From contig JACMPF010000227.1 in the NCBI GenBank assembly GCA_014377665.1, forward strand, positions 1 through 33,313: DNA of 33,313 nucleotides, in the 5' to 3' direction. This document shows, piece by piece, positions 1 to 9,004 of this stretch (the first letter of the stretch is position 1; every line of letters starts with the position of its first letter). Position numbers and translations under genes: made by a program. This DNA comes from Pedobacter sp. Lineage in GTDB: Bacteria > Bacteroidota > Bacteroidia > Sphingobacteriales > Sphingobacteriaceae. The notes under the pieces were generated by a model that saw only the letters and a list, made by a program, of their open reading frames with translations, had not been told where the DNA came from and searched no databases.

Positions 1-21
1 TAAAAAAATAAACTAAATTTT

Positions 22-1533
22 ATGGGTCTTTTTACAAAGAAGTCAATAACACAACTACTCGCCGATGCCTCTGAGTCTGAAAAGACTCTTAAGCGTACGC
101 TGACAGCCGGTTCTCTAATTGCCTTGGGTATTGGTGCAATCATCGGTGCAGGTTTGTTTGTGAGAACAGCATCTGCCGCAGCTCAAAATGCGGGCTCATC
201 TGTGACCATTGGTTTCATAGTAGCAGCTATAGGTTGCGCTTTGGCAGGACTATGCTATGCTGAACTTTCATCGTCCATTCCCATTTCAGGAAGTGCATAT
301 ACTTACACCTATGCCACAATGGGTGAGTTGTTGGCTTGGGTAATTGGTTGGGATTTAGTACTTGAATATGCCGTAGGTGCTGCTACCGTTGGTATTGCCT
401 GGAGTGAATACCTAAATAATTTGCTTGTCCATGTTTTTAATATGAGCCCCATACCCTATCAATGGTGTCACTCACCATTTGAGACCTCGGTAGGCGGTGT
501 AAGTGGTATTATGAATGCCCCTGCATTATTTATCGTTGCAGCGTTGAGCTTATTATTAATCAGAGGAACTCAGGAATCAGCATTTGTTAATGGTATTATC
601 GTGATTACCAAAGTTGCAATTGTAATTTTAATCATCATTTTTGGCTGGAACTTTATCAACCCAGTAAATCACACACCATACATCCCTGAAGCAACTACGT
701 ACACCGATACTGAGGGTATTACTCATAATTTCGGAGGTATATGGGGTATTCTAGGAGCCGCTGGTACCGTATTCTTTGCGTTTATTGGCTTTGATGCAGT
801 AAGTACTGCAGCTCAAGAAACAAAAAATCCAAAAACTGCTATGCCTATTGGCATCCTTGGTTCATTAGCTATATGTACAGTTTTATATATCTTGTTTGCC
901 CATGTCTTAACTGGTTTAGCTCCAGTTGAGTTCTTTAGAAACAACGGAAAAGAAGCATCTGTCGTAGCAGCTATACAAAACTTCATGCCGGGTTACGAAT
1001 GGCTTGGAAAACTAGTTACCGTAGCCATCCTGGCTGGCTTCTCCTCAGTGATTTTGGTAATGCTTTTGGGGCAGAGTCGTGTCTTTTATTCGATGAGTAA
1101 AGACGGCCTGTTGCCGCGTGTATTCAGTGATCTCCACCCGAAATACAAAACACCATATAAAGCGAACTTAATAATATTGGTTTTGGTTGCAGCATTTGCT
1201 GCATTTGTTCCCGGCAATATTGTTGGTGACATGACCAGCATCGGTACATTGTTCGCCTTTATTCTTGTTTGCGCTGCCGTAATTGTATTGAGAAAAACTG
1301 AACCGAATCTTGTACGTGAATTCAAAACGCCTTGGGTTCCATTTCTTCCAATTTTAGGTATAGTAGTATGCCTGGCAATGATCCTTGGCTTGCACTGGAC
1401 CAACTGGTTAAGACTAATTGGATGGTTGGCAATTGGTTTTGTAATTTATTTCGGTTACAGTAAAAAACATTCAAAACTTAACACTAAAGGCATAACGGTA
1501 GATCCTGTGGATCCTCCTGCTCCTAAGCTCTAA
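22..1533 (+). CDS. APC-family amino acid permease
   Basis: A 503-residue inner-membrane protein with about 12 hydrophobic segments that should import or exchange amino acids. It has the APC signature after a short hydrophilic N-terminus: a Gly-rich first helix with IGAIIGAGLF near residues 37-46, then the PISGSAYTYTYATMGE region near 86-101, the GFDAVSTAAQE region in the middle, and GQSRVFYSMSKDGLLP followed by HPKYKTP. This pattern matches the cationic amino acid transporter branch. The substrate cannot be read from the sequence. The ATG at 22 is used, but only 21 bases of upstream sequence are in the window, so the promoter is not visible. A strong terminator follows within 10 bases of the stop. 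A longer paralogue with a similar N-terminus (KKSIT-x-(L/I)LADA) lies at 25740. Confidence 0.93.
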   Translation: MGLFTKKSITQLLADASESEKTLKRTLTAGSLIALGIGAIIGAGLFVRTASAAAQNAGSSVTIGFIVAAIGCALAGLCYAELSSSIPISGSAYTYTYATMGELLAWVIGWDLVLEYAVGAATVGIAWSEYLNNLLVHVFNMSPIPYQWCHSPFETSVGGVSGIMNAPALFIVAALSLLLIRGTQESAFVNGIIVITKVAIVILIIIFGWNFINPVNHTPYIPEATTYTDTEGITHNFGGIWGILGAAGTVFFAFIGFDAVSTAAQETKNPKTAMPIGILGSLAICTVLYILFAHVLTGLAPVEFFRNNGKEASVVAAIQNFMPGYEWLGKLVTVAILAGFSSVILVMLLGQSRVFYSMSKDGLLPRVFSDLHPKYKTPYKANLIILVLVAAFAAFVPGNIVGDMTSIGTLFAFILVCAAVIVLRKTEPNLVREFKTPWVPFLPILGIVVCLAMILGLHWTNWLRLIGWLAIGFVIYFGYSKKHSKLNTKGITVDPVDPPAPKL

Positions 1534-1540
1534 ATAAGAT

Positions 1541-1582
1541 AAAAAAGGCCTCTCTTAATTAAATTAAGAGAGGCCTTTTTTT
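1541..1582 (+). terminator. Intrinsic terminator after the APC permease
   Basis: A perfect 20-base inverted repeat (1541-1560 against 1562-1581) with an A-run on the left and a T-run on the right. It begins 7 bases after the permease stop. Because both ends carry the A/T tracts it could act on either strand. It separates the permease from the MarC gene. Confidence 0.92.
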
Positions 1583-1608
1583 GGTTAATATTGTATGGGG
1601 CAATTATT

Positions 1609-1616
1609 TAACTTTG
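1609..1616 (+). promoter_or_regulatory. Candidate -7 promoter element for the MarC gene
   Basis: TAACTTTG matches the Bacteroidota -7 consensus TAnnTTTG. It lies 18 bases upstream of the MarC start and just after the preceding terminator. A TTG -33 element at good spacing is not clear: the TTG at 1591 gives a 15-base spacer. Confidence 0.55.
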
Positions 1617-1634
1617 TTTTTTAAACCTTGACGT

Positions 1635-2204
1635 ATGGAATTTAATTTTAGTCAAATCTTATCAACATCGATGGTTTTGTTTGCAATCATCGATATCCTG
1701 GGATCCATACCTGTGGTAATTGAACTTAGAAGGAAGGCGGGACACATCCAATCTGAGAAAGCAGCACTAGTAGCCACTGTACTGATGATTGTATTCCTCT
1801 TTGCTGGTGAGACTTTATTAAAGATAATAGGACTTGACGTACAGTCTTTCGCAATTGCAGGCTCAGTGGTGATCTTTTTTATTGCTATGGAGATGGTTCT
1901 TGGGTTAAGCATATTTAAAGATGGGGAAACACCCGAAACTGTTTCGATAGTTCCACTCGCATTCCCACTGATCGCAGGAGCAGGAACTATGACAACACTA
2001 TTATCACTAAAAACAGAATATGCCACCCAGAACATCATTGTTGGCATCCTTATGAATATGATTTTTGTTTATGTAGTTCTGAAGAATACAGAACGACTGG
2101 AAAAGCTCTTTGGTAAGTCAGGTCTAGGTATATTACGGAAAGCATTTGGGGTTATCCTACTTGCCATAGCCATAAAATTGTTTAGAAATAATACGGGTTT
2201 ATAA
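1635..2204 (+). CDS. MarC-family integral membrane protein
   Basis: A 189-residue protein with about six hydrophobic helices and the usual length of the MarC family (about 200 residues). Typical segments are the N-terminal helix with DILGSIPVV near residues 20-28, the central PLAFPLIAGAGTMTTLLSL near 107-125 (Pro- and Gly-rich re-entrant-like motif), and the C-terminal GLGILRKAFGVILLAIAIKL. Despite the name, a role in multiple antibiotic resistance is not supported for the family and its substrate is unknown. It appears to be a single-gene unit with its own candidate promoter and converges on the methyltransferase gene, 12 bases away. Confidence 0.9.
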   Translation: MEFNFSQILSTSMVLFAIIDILGSIPVVIELRRKAGHIQSEKAALVATVLMIVFLFAGETLLKIIGLDVQSFAIAGSVVIFFIAMEMVLGLSIFKDGETPETVSIVPLAFPLIAGAGTMTTLLSLKTEYATQNIIVGILMNMIFVYVVLKNTERLEKLFGKSGLGILRKAFGVILLAIAIKLFRNNTGL

Positions 2205-2216
2205 TATGGCTATAAC

Positions 2217-3383
2217 CTAATTTTTCTTAATTAGGCGGGAGGCAAACATCGTGTCTGCTTTCAATCCATATCCCTTAATCACTTCCATCTTCTCAAGTTG
2301 CAATGGAAGGTTGTCAATTAACCAATTTACTACATCCTCATTTTCTTGTTTAAAAACCGAGCAAGTAATATATACCAAGGGTTTGCCAGGTTTGAGGTAT
2401 TTAATAACGTTAGCAGCGATAGTACGCTGCAACTTGGTGAAATAGCTAACTTTATGCTCTTCAAAGTAATAAAGCATCTCCGGTGTGCGGCCCCAAGTTC
2501 CGGAGCCTGTACAGGGAGCATCCAAAATGATCCCATCAAACTCATAATGATGAAGGTCCTGGTCATTGTTCTGCAAAAGATCCAACACCTTTTTTTGGTA
2601 TTTCTTAAGACCTGCACACTGAAACCTTTCCTCTAAGTTATTAAGACTATTCTCACGAACATCACTCACGAGTAATTGGATATGTGGTTCTAAATCATGT
2701 AACAAAAGCGACTTTCCCCCCGATGCAGCACAACAGTCCCACCAATAGTCGTATTTCTCTGGCTTGAAAAACACACTCGTTTTCTGTGAAGAGAGATCCT
2801 GAACTTGGTAGCCCTTTTGCGTCGACAGTACTTGCTCCAGCTTGGTTCCATTTGGTAGCGCCAGAGTTATTTGGCCAATTTGTTCGAAAGTGATATCCGC
2901 CTTTTTCAGGTTCTCCTGCAGGCGTTGGAGCTCAAGAGACTGCACCCTGATGAATAGGTCTGGTTGAGTTAAAAATGAACTATAAAATGCTTTTTCTTCA
3001 ACATTGCTGCTAAGCATTTCCTGAAACTTGAATAAATCACCCAACTGAAATAAAGGATAGCCTGTCTTTATGAGCGTTAACTTCTGAGCAACTGTATCTA
3101 TAATTTTGTCTTTTAGATCAGGAAGATAGGTATCGACAACAAGGCTATGAGTTTTATTGCATAAAAAGTCACCAATTGCCAGCCTTTGCACCTGACTTTC
3201 GTCAATTAATGCTCTACCAAGTCTAAAAAAGCTGTAAATATATCTGGTAGCCCAGCGCCTGTCTGACGACCCCATCTGCTTATTTTTCTTGAAATAAGTA
3301 AATAGGAAGCGGTGCAGAGGTTGAAGACCATCATAACTTTTGAAGATCTGCTCGAACGACCTTATTTGATGCTCTACTCTCAT
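2217..3383 (-). CDS. RsmB/NOP-type rRNA (cytosine-C5) methyltransferase
   Basis: A 388-residue SAM-dependent RNA m5C methyltransferase acting in the cytoplasm. The SAM-binding motif is CCAASGGKS (about 217-225). Motif IV is DAPCTGSG with Cys291, and motif VI is ITCSV with Cys341. This cysteine pair is typical of RNA m5C enzymes, where the motif VI cysteine attacks the base and the motif IV cysteine assists release. The N-terminal part is shorter than the NusB-like domain of E. coli RsmB (429 residues), so assignment to position 967 of 16S rRNA is likely but unproven. Its ATG overlaps the stop of the lipoprotein gene upstream (ATGA overlap, 3380-3383), so the two are translationally coupled. 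Confidence 0.88.
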   Translation of the reverse strand: MRVEHQIRSFEQIFKSYDGLQPLHRFLFTYFKKNKQMGSSDRRWATRYIYSFFRLGRALIDESQVQRLAIGDFLCNKTHSLVVDTYLPDLKDKIIDTVAQKLTLIKTGYPLFQLGDLFKFQEMLSSNVEEKAFYSSFLTQPDLFIRVQSLELQRLQENLKKADITFEQIGQITLALPNGTKLEQVLSTQKGYQVQDLSSQKTSVFFKPEKYDYWWDCCAASGGKSLLLHDLEPHIQLLVSDVRENSLNNLEERFQCAGLKKYQKKVLDLLQNNDQDLHHYEFDGIILDAPCTGSGTWGRTPEMLYYFEEHKVSYFTKLQRTIAANVIKYLKPGKPLVYITCSVFKQENEDVVNWLIDNLPLQLEKMEVIKGYGLKADTMFASRLIKKN

Positions 3384-4612
3384 TCTATAATATTTAAAGC
3401 AAAATTTTGGTATTTTAAAAGCATCAAACTGGTATTCAGATAGCCCATTTTAGGATCATAGACAAAAGAGAAACTATTATGAAGCCCTTTATACTTTTCT
3501 TTAGTAAGAAATTGCGCGTAGTTCTTACCATGTGTAGCAATTAAATTCGCAAAATAAAAACCCGTGTCAAAACCTTTGTAAGAATACTCTCCCGGTTCAA
3601 AATGATATTTAGAGCGGTATTTTTTAATAAATGCAGATACATCCTTTCTGCTAAAATCAATTTTATAAGATGCACTTACTATCGCGTTCAACGTTTGAAG
3701 TTTCTCCGTATTATAGGTCTGCTTGGTCCAATCTGGATGACCGTAAAGATCTACAGACAGCCCTGCATTCTTCATTTTAATAAGTTTATCGATGGTTGCA
3801 GTCACAAACTTCCTTTCCGACGAGGCAAGTACGACCACGTATTTCTTATTCTTTATCATCCTCGTGTCCATATTGTACACGGAAGAGAATTCCTGAAAAA
3901 AGAAAGCTTGCTTTGGATCCTCAAAAAATTTCCTGATCGGCGCAGCCATTAGCTCGTCATCACTCCCTTTCGGATTAATCAGCACGACAACTGATTTTAC
4001 AGGATCGATGTGCTTAACAATATATTCCCCAATTTTCTCAGCATGAAGTTGGATATTATTCACAATTGTGATCATATTAGGGTTATTCAGCTCCTTAGGA
4101 TTTGTAGCTGCCAAAGGGTTCACCAAAGTTATATTCTTAGAAAGCGTGAAGCTTCGTATGTGTCTTAAACCATCAGGATAAACAGGACCAACAATCAAGT
4201 TACTATTTGCAAGACTACCATTTTGAATCAATGTTTCTAAATTAGCCGAATTATCCCCTGCGTCAAATACCCTAAGCTTAAAATTAAAACCGGCAGAAGC
4301 AGCAGAATCCAGACCTAGCATAAATCCCTGATAGAAATCAATAGCCATTGCAGACTTCTCCACTTCAGCTTTTGTAGCAGTTTTAAGATTTAAACTACTT
4401 AGCCTGAACGGAACTAGTAAAGAGATTGTTGCTTCGGTAAACTTGGCAACAGGCTTCATTACTGTTTCTTCAACTTTTTCAGGAGGTTTAGGCTGTTTTT
4501 TTACGGTCTTTACTAACTTTGGCGAGCAGGAAGCAAAAAGAACTGAAAGTAGAAAAACTACCCAGTACTTATTCCCACTCAATCGTTGCTGGTGGTTTTG
4601 AGCTAATATCAT
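3380..4612 (-). CDS. Lipoprotein resembling a type I periplasmic binding protein
   Basis: About 410 residues. A lipoprotein signal with lipobox LFASC directs it to the outer or inner membrane. After a Lys/Pro-rich linker, the body resembles the type 1 (Leu/Ile/Val-binding-like) periplasmic binding fold: a start near ISLLVPF, then [33 protein letters not shown], and a late [12 protein letters not shown] segment. No permease genes are nearby, so substrate import is not implied. In Bacteroidota a related protein beside guaA often carries LysM repeats; none are visible here. The gene starts inside the end of guaA. ATG at 4612 gives Cys29, and an in-frame TTG at 4582 gives a compact 18-residue signal with Cys19. 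The reading can be extended upstream to a TTG at 4618, but that adds nothing recognisable. Function unknown. Confidence 0.75.
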   Translation of the reverse strand: MILAQNHQQRLSGNKYWVVFLLSVLFASCSPKLVKTVKKQPKPPEKVEETVMKPVAKFTEATISLLVPFRLSSLNLKTATKAEVEKSAMAIDFYQGFMLGLDSAASAGFNFKLRVFDAGDNSANLETLIQNGSLANSNLIVGPVYPDGLRHIRSFTLSKNITLVNPLAATNPKELNNPNMITIVNNIQLHAEKIGEYIVKHIDPVKSVVVLINPKGSDDELMAAPIRKFFEDPKQAFFFQEFSSVYNMDTRMIKNKKYVVVLASSERKFVTATIDKLIKMKNAGLSVDLYGHPDWTKQTYNTEKLQTLNAIVSASYKIDFSRKDVSAFIKKYRSKYHFEPGEYSYKGFDTGFYFANLIATHGKNYAQFLTKEKYKGLHNSFSFVYDPKMGYLNTSLMLLKYQNFALNIIE

Positions 4613-6098
4613 ATACAACGCGATTTATACCTTTAATTCTGTTAATGATCTCATTAGACATTTTTGCGAGTACGTTATAAGGCAAATGGCACCAATCAGC
4701 AGTCATACCATCGACAGACTCAACTGCTCTCAGACAGATGACATTTTCATAGGTCCGCTCATCTCCCATTACTCCAACGGATTGCACAGGAAGAAATATT
4801 GCGCCAGCCTGCCAAACCTTATCATAAAGCCCCGCTTCTTTAAGGTTATTAATAAAGATAGCATCAGCTTCCTGGAGAATTGCAACTTTTTCTGCGGTCA
4901 CCTCTCCTAATATCCTGATGCCAAGACCTGGTCCTGGGAACGGATGGCGGCCAATAATAAAGTGTTCAAGACCCATTGATGTACCGACTCGTCTAACTTC
5001 ATCCTTGAACAATGTGTTTAGTGGCTCTACAACCTTCAATTTCATGAAGTCTGGCAAACCCCCAACATTATGGTGAGACTTGATGGTAGCAGAAGGTCCT
5101 TTTACTGATACTGATTCGATTATGTCAGGATAAATGGTTCCTTGTGCAAGCCAAACTACATCCTTAACCAAATTTGCTTCATCGTCAAAGACTTCGATAA
5201 ATACCCTACCAATAGCTTTACGTTTTAATTCAGGATCTGTCAGGCCTGCCAACTGACTTAAAAAGCGATCCTTAGCATCTACCCCTTTAATATTTAGACC
5301 TAAATGTTTGTATTGCTCAAGCACATCTTCATACTCATTCTTGCGTAACAACCCGTTATCGACAAAAATACAATGCAAATTTTTGCCGATTGCCTTGTGA
5401 AGTAAGATTGCAGCTACAGATGAGTCTACTCCGCCCGATAGTGCAAGTACCACTTTATCATCACCTAACTTATCTTGCAAAGCGGCGATGGTAGTTTCTA
5501 CAAATGCGTCAGGAGTCCATTCTTGTTTGCAACCACAAATATCAACCAAAAAATTTTCTAATAATTGCCTGCCGTCTGAGCTGTGCGTAACCTCGGGATG
5601 GAATTGGATAGCGTAAGTCTGTGAATCCTTAATTTGAAAAGCCGCAACCTTTACACTATCTGTACTTGCAATCAATTCGAAGTTGTCCGGAACTTTAGTA
5701 ATAGTATCACCATGTGACATCCAAACTTGAGAGCCGGCTGAAATATTCTTTAAAAGCTTGTTCTTCTTCTCAACGAAAGTCAGATTCGACCTACCGTATT
5801 CACGGGTGGATGAGCGTTGTACGTCACCACCGGAATGTTGTGCAATATATTGAGCCCCATAACACACGGCTAAAACAGGGAACTTGTTATGAAACTTTTC
5901 AAGATCTATTTGAGGAGCATCGTCCTGACGAACAGAATAAGGGCTACCTGAGAAAATGATACCCTTTATATCTGCTGTAAGTTCAGGAATATTGTTGAAG
6001 GGATGTATTTCACAATAAACGTTTAACTCGCGTACCCTACGGGCAATTAATTGTGTGTATTGAGAACCAAAATCGAGAATAATGATTTTTTCTTGCAT
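4569..6098 (-). CDS. guaA: GMP synthase (glutamine-hydrolysing)
   Basis: Converts XMP, ATP and glutamine to GMP in the cytoplasm. From the chosen ATG the protein is 509 residues, the normal length. The class I glutaminase domain shows the nucleophile in AVCYGAQ (about Cys79) and the FHPEVTH motif with the catalytic His and Glu (about 167 and 169). The ATP pyrophosphatase domain has the P-loop SGGVDSS (about 221-227), and the dimerisation domain ends in PPATIEWE. An upstream in-frame TTG at 6104 would add two residues, but the ATG at 6098 gives the standard start [11 protein letters not shown]. It lies 8 bases after the dCMP deaminase stop and overlaps the lipoprotein gene downstream. Confidence 0.98.
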   Translation of the reverse strand: MQEKIIILDFGSQYTQLIARRVRELNVYCEIHPFNNIPELTADIKGIIFSGSPYSVRQDDAPQIDLEKFHNKFPVLAVCYGAQYIAQHSGGDVQRSSTREYGRSNLTFVEKKNKLLKNISAGSQVWMSHGDTITKVPDNFELIASTDSVKVAAFQIKDSQTYAIQFHPEVTHSSDGRQLLENFLVDICGCKQEWTPDAFVETTIAALQDKLGDDKVVLALSGGVDSSVAAILLHKAIGKNLHCIFVDNGLLRKNEYEDVLEQYKHLGLNIKGVDAKDRFLSQLAGLTDPELKRKAIGRVFIEVFDDEANLVKDVVWLAQGTIYPDIIESVSVKGPSATIKSHHNVGGLPDFMKLKVVEPLNTLFKDEVRRVGTSMGLEHFIIGRHPFPGPGLGIRILGEVTAEKVAILQEADAIFINNLKEAGLYDKVWQAGAIFLPVQSVGVMGDERTYENVICLRAVESVDGMTADWCHLPYNVLAKMSNEIINRIKGINRVVYDISSKPPATIEWE

Positions 6099-6106
6099 GG
6101 TCAAAG

Positions 6107-6562
6107 CTAAGAAAATTTAATTACCTCCACGCCGAACCTTCTCAAAAAATCCACGCCCTCATCGCTTGGCAAGCTCTTATAATCTGCGTACGAGTCCTTG
6201 AAATAAACGATCTTAATTCCAGATGAAAGAATTAGACGGGCACAAGCAATACATGGAGAAAGGGTTGTGTATAATGTAGAACCTGATATCTTCGATCCAT
6301 TTTTCACCGCATAAAGTATAGCATTTTCTTCCGCATGCAGTGCCAAAGAGCAACTACCCTTAGAATCTCGGTCGCAACCCACATCCGGCCACTCTTCATC
6401 ACAATTGTGGGTTCCCGCCGGGGGACCATTATAACCTATAGAAATAATCCTAGTGTCCTTAGCTAATACTGCCCCGACATGCGCCCTTACACAATGTGAT
6501 CGGGCTGCTAGGTCAGTAGCTAGGTTCATAAAAATCAGGTTGAAGCTTGGTTTAGTCGCCAT
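6107..6562 (-). CDS. dCMP deaminase-like cytidine/deoxycytidylate deaminase
   Basis: A 151-residue zinc-dependent deaminase that should turn dCMP into dUMP, feeding thymidylate synthesis. The catalytic motif HAEEN (His76, Glu78) and PCIAC (Cys104, Cys107) are complete. Further Cys/His residues at SHCVRAHVG (21-30) and the [11 protein letters not shown] segment (54-64) are typical of the dCMP deaminase/ComEB branch, which often carries an extra zinc site and allosteric regulation by dCTP/dTTP. It leads a tight run with guaA (8-base gap from its stop to the guaA ATG). A candidate promoter lies at 6604-6611, and a terminator hairpin sits between that promoter and this start codon. Confidence 0.9.
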   Translation of the reverse strand: MATKPSFNLIFMNLATDLAARSHCVRAHVGAVLAKDTRIISIGYNGPPAGTHNCDEEWPDVGCDRDSKGSCSLALHAEENAILYAVKNGSKISGSTLYTTLSPCIACARLILSSGIKIVYFKDSYADYKSLPSDEGVDFLRRFGVEVIKFS

Positions 6563-6570
6563 ATACTATG

Positions 6571-6602
6571 AAAAAAGCCACGGAGAAATTATCCCTGTGG
6601 CT
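6571..6602 (-). terminator. Intrinsic terminator of the sugar transporter gene, next to the deaminase start
   Basis: On the minus strand the arm AGCCAC (6602-6597) pairs with GTGGCT (6581-6576), with further imperfect pairing inside, followed by six T residues (6576-6571). It lies 21 bases after the transporter stop. The T-run ends 8 bases before the dCMP deaminase ATG, so the same hairpin falls in that gene's 5' leader. Confidence 0.85.
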
Positions 6603-6603
6603 G

Positions 6604-6611
6604 CAAAAGTA
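6604..6611 (-). promoter_or_regulatory. Candidate -7 promoter element for the deaminase-guaA operon
   Basis: On the minus strand this reads TACTTTTG, an exact TAnnTTTG match, between the transporter stop (6624) and the terminator hairpin (6602-6571). Transcription from here would start at about the base of the hairpin. No good TTG -33 element is visible. Confidence 0.5.
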
Positions 6612-6623
6612 AATTATAATATC

Positions 6624-8237
6624 TTAATGTCCGCCTTCAGCCTCGATATGTTCAATATCAATTCCTTGCTTTCTAAGCTCAATACCAACTTTCCATGCGA
6701 AGAAAATCAAGTAAGCAAATCCTAAGACCGGAACGATATATGAGCTATGGATACCGATGCTATCTGCAAGTTCACCCTGGATTGGAGGTATAATAGATCC
6801 ACCAAGAATCATCATGATCAAAAACGCAGAACCCTGACTGGTATACTTTCCTAAACCCGTAATCGACAGGGCAAAAATCGATGGCCACATAATTGAACAG
6901 CACAAGCCACCACTAACAAAAGCAAAAATAGCAACATGTCCTGTGGTAAACAATCCTATAAGCATAGCAACCGCGCCGAGAGTCCCGAAAACAGCAAGTG
7001 TTTTTGCAGGTTTCTCCTGACCAATAAAGAAAGCTACGATCATAATTGCAATACACACTGCATACACATATAAATTCCCAACATCTGTGCCGGTAGCATG
7101 GTTTACCAAAAGTATAACTGCAAAAGCAATGAAAGGTACAATGACAGTCAATATATTTTTCATGGTCTTAGTAAGACTGAAAGCACTGATCGCCCCTGTC
7201 CATCTACCTACCATCATACTTCCCCAATACAAAGAGATGTACGGTTTAATCGCTGAGTCAGCAAGACCACCAAAGCTAGGTTCCTTCAGCAATGCTCCCA
7301 AGTTACTTTGAATTGTTACTTCTGTACCAACATACATGAATATAGCAAGCATACCCAAAATCATTTGAGGATACTGCATAGCACCCCATTTTGGAAGTTC
7401 AGATTGATCTTTCTTGGTAAAATATACATATAGCAGTGCCGCAAGAATTATAAACAATGAAGAATACACAAATATCGATGAACTGATACCGGTAACGTTA
7501 GACAACGGTCCGGCAGCCGCTACCATCAAAAATCCTAAGATCAAAACGATCAGTGACGAATTAGGTTTCGGACTTGCTTCTACCGTCTCACTACTTGTTA
7601 CATCAGGCAGTTTGGAAATCGAATAAAATATCGCTACAGCAATAAAAAGCCCAGCCAATATGTAGTATAGATTATTAATCGAAGAAATCTCTACAACTTT
7701 TGGGATGGCGTCATTAGCAGTACCAAACAGCACAACACTTACGATAACAGGCCCCATTAAACCACCAAAATTATTTACGCCACCCGCAAGATTCAATCGG
7801 TGAGATCCACCTTCGGGATTACCAAGCGCCACAACAAATGGATTTGCCGCAGTTTGTTGCAACGAGAATCCCAAGGCGATAACGAAAAATGCCAGTAAGA
7901 TGAAAAGAAAGGATCCGGAACCCACTGCAGGAATCATTAGAAGAGCACCTGCAGCTGACAAAATCAGCCCGAAAATGATACCTTTTTTGTAACCGATCTT
8001 ATTTAAGATATCCACCTTGCTAGCCTGAGAAGCAAAATATAAGATAAGTGAGCCAATGAAATAGCCGCCGTAAAATGTGAAGTCAATAAGTTGAGATTCG
8101 AATTGAGTTAGGTTAAAATGTGTTTTACAAAACGGAATAAAAATACCATTTGAAGCTGCCACAAATCCCCAGAAGAAAAACACTGTAATAATAGTATACA
8201 ATGCGGTTCCGTAATTCATTTTTGTTTGTTGTTCCAT
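6624..8237 (-). CDS. Sugar MFS transporter, FucP/GluP-like, with extra helices
   Basis: A 537-residue inner-membrane sugar:proton symporter-type protein. The FucP-family signature is clear: [17 protein letters not shown] followed by [13 protein letters not shown] in the first half, and [16 protein letters not shown] with [14 protein letters not shown] in the second. It is longer than the usual ~410-440 residues. Two additional hydrophobic segments (starting near [17 protein letters not shown] and [20 protein letters not shown]) plus a loop lie between the two halves, suggesting 14 helices. The start chosen is the ATG at 8237 ([10 protein letters not shown]). An upstream TTG at 8264 extends the frame but lacks support, and the ATG at 8219 is also possible. 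The exact sugar cannot be assigned. It is divergent from the LysE gene. Confidence 0.88.
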   Translation of the reverse strand: MEQQTKMNYGTALYTIITVFFFWGFVAASNGIFIPFCKTHFNLTQFESQLIDFTFYGGYFIGSLILYFASQASKVDILNKIGYKKGIIFGLILSAAGALLMIPAVGSGSFLFILLAFFVIALGFSLQQTAANPFVVALGNPEGGSHRLNLAGGVNNFGGLMGPVIVSVVLFGTANDAIPKVVEISSINNLYYILAGLFIAVAIFYSISKLPDVTSSETVEASPKPNSSLIVLILGFLMVAAAGPLSNVTGISSSIFVYSSLFIILAALLYVYFTKKDQSELPKWGAMQYPQMILGMLAIFMYVGTEVTIQSNLGALLKEPSFGGLADSAIKPYISLYWGSMMVGRWTGAISAFSLTKTMKNILTVIVPFIAFAVILLVNHATGTDVGNLYVYAVCIAIMIVAFFIGQEKPAKTLAVFGTLGAVAMLIGLFTTGHVAIFAFVSGGLCCSIMWPSIFALSITGLGKYTSQGSAFLIMMILGGSIIPPIQGELADSIGIHSSYIVPVLGFAYLIFFAWKVGIELRKQGIDIEHIEAEGGH

Positions 8238-8329
8238 ATTTTGGTTAGTGATCAATTGTCGCAATAAACATAAATAAAAAAAATGTAAGGGAACAGCCTA
8301 ATGCACAATATTTGGGCGTATTTTATGTT

Positions 8330-8337
8330 TAAAGTTG
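8330..8337 (+). promoter_or_regulatory. Weak candidate -7 element for the LysE gene
   Basis: TAAAGTTG differs by one base from TAnnTTTG and is preceded by TTTG at 8311-8314 with a 15-base spacer, shorter than usual. It lies 30 bases upstream of the LysE ATG in the 130-base divergent spacer. Confidence 0.3.
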
Positions 8338-8367
8338 CATATTAGCATATTATATCTATTAAATTGA

Positions 8368-8994
8368 ATGTTTGAAGCAATATTACAAGGGATAGGTGCA
8401 GGGGTTTTATTTTCTTTTCTAACAGGCCCTGTTTTCTTTTCTATGATCAAAACCAGTATAGAATCAGGCTTTAAAGCTGGCTTTTCTTTGGCTATTGGGG
8501 TTGTATTCAGCGATATAATATTCATATCATTAACCATCTTCAGTTCGCAATTTGTAGATTACAACGCAGCGTACAACCAATACATTGGAATTATTGGCGG
8601 CGCATTTTTGTTTGGAATCGGCATATACTACCTTATCCATAAAGTCAAGGTAAACTATGAAATAGCAGATACAATCAAAATTCGGAAAAGAGGTTACATA
8701 TTAAAAGGCTTTTTGATGTGCCTACTTTCCCCCTCAACGCTTATGTTCTGGATCATGGTAGGCGGTATCATATCGGTGCAGTTGCATTACGGTTTGGCCG
8801 AGAAGATTGTGTTTTTTGTAGTTGCCATGGCCACGCAATTATCGGTAGACTGCATCAAAACATATTATGCAGCCAAGCTGAGATACCGTATCAAGGAAAA
8901 GAACATCCAGGCGCTAAATAAAATAGCAGGAGCAGTGATCTTAATCTTTGCTATCCGTTTATTCATACAGGTAATATTGAAGCACTACACCTAA
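8368..8994 (+). CDS. LysE/RhtB-family exporter
   Basis: A 208-residue inner-membrane protein with about six hydrophobic helices, the standard length for the LysE superfamily of amino acid or metabolite exporters. The N-terminal signature is present: a Gly-rich first helix (ILQGIGAGVLFSFLTGPVFF, residues 4-23) with the family's Gly-Pro, then SGFKAGFSLAIGVVFSDI. A second family motif is the Pro-containing LLSPSTLMFWI near residues 119-129. The transported compound is unknown. It is a single gene, divergent from the sugar transporter and convergent with the PurF-like gene, whose stop is only 10 bases away. Confidence 0.87.
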   Translation: MFEAILQGIGAGVLFSFLTGPVFFSMIKTSIESGFKAGFSLAIGVVFSDIIFISLTIFSSQFVDYNAAYNQYIGIIGGAFLFGIGIYYLIHKVKVNYEIADTIKIRKRGYILKGFLMCLLSPSTLMFWIMVGGIISVQLHYGLAEKIVFFVVAMATQLSVDCIKTYYAAKLRYRIKEKNIQALNKIAGAVILIFAIRLFIQVILKHYT

Positions 8995-9004
8995 TGCTTT
9001 GCTT

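Noticed and set aside
2216..2235. Hairpin CCTAATT/AATTAGG between the MarC gene and the methyltransferase gene
   Set aside because: The 7-bp AT-rich stem has no clean T-run after it and overlaps the methyltransferase stop, so it is too weak to call a terminator.
3602..3952. Open frame of 116 codons on the plus strand inside the lipoprotein gene
   Set aside because: It is antisense to a well-supported coding region, has no recognisable domain, and looks like a shadow frame. The same applies to other frames inside bamA, the permeases, the ompH genes and the M3 peptidase.
6099..6104. Extending guaA to a TTG at 6104
   Set aside because: The ATG at 6098 gives the family-standard N-terminus; the TTG adds two residues only. 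The same reasoning removes upstream TTG starts of the sugar transporter (8264), PurF-like gene (10927), nadK (18143) and ubiE (22420).
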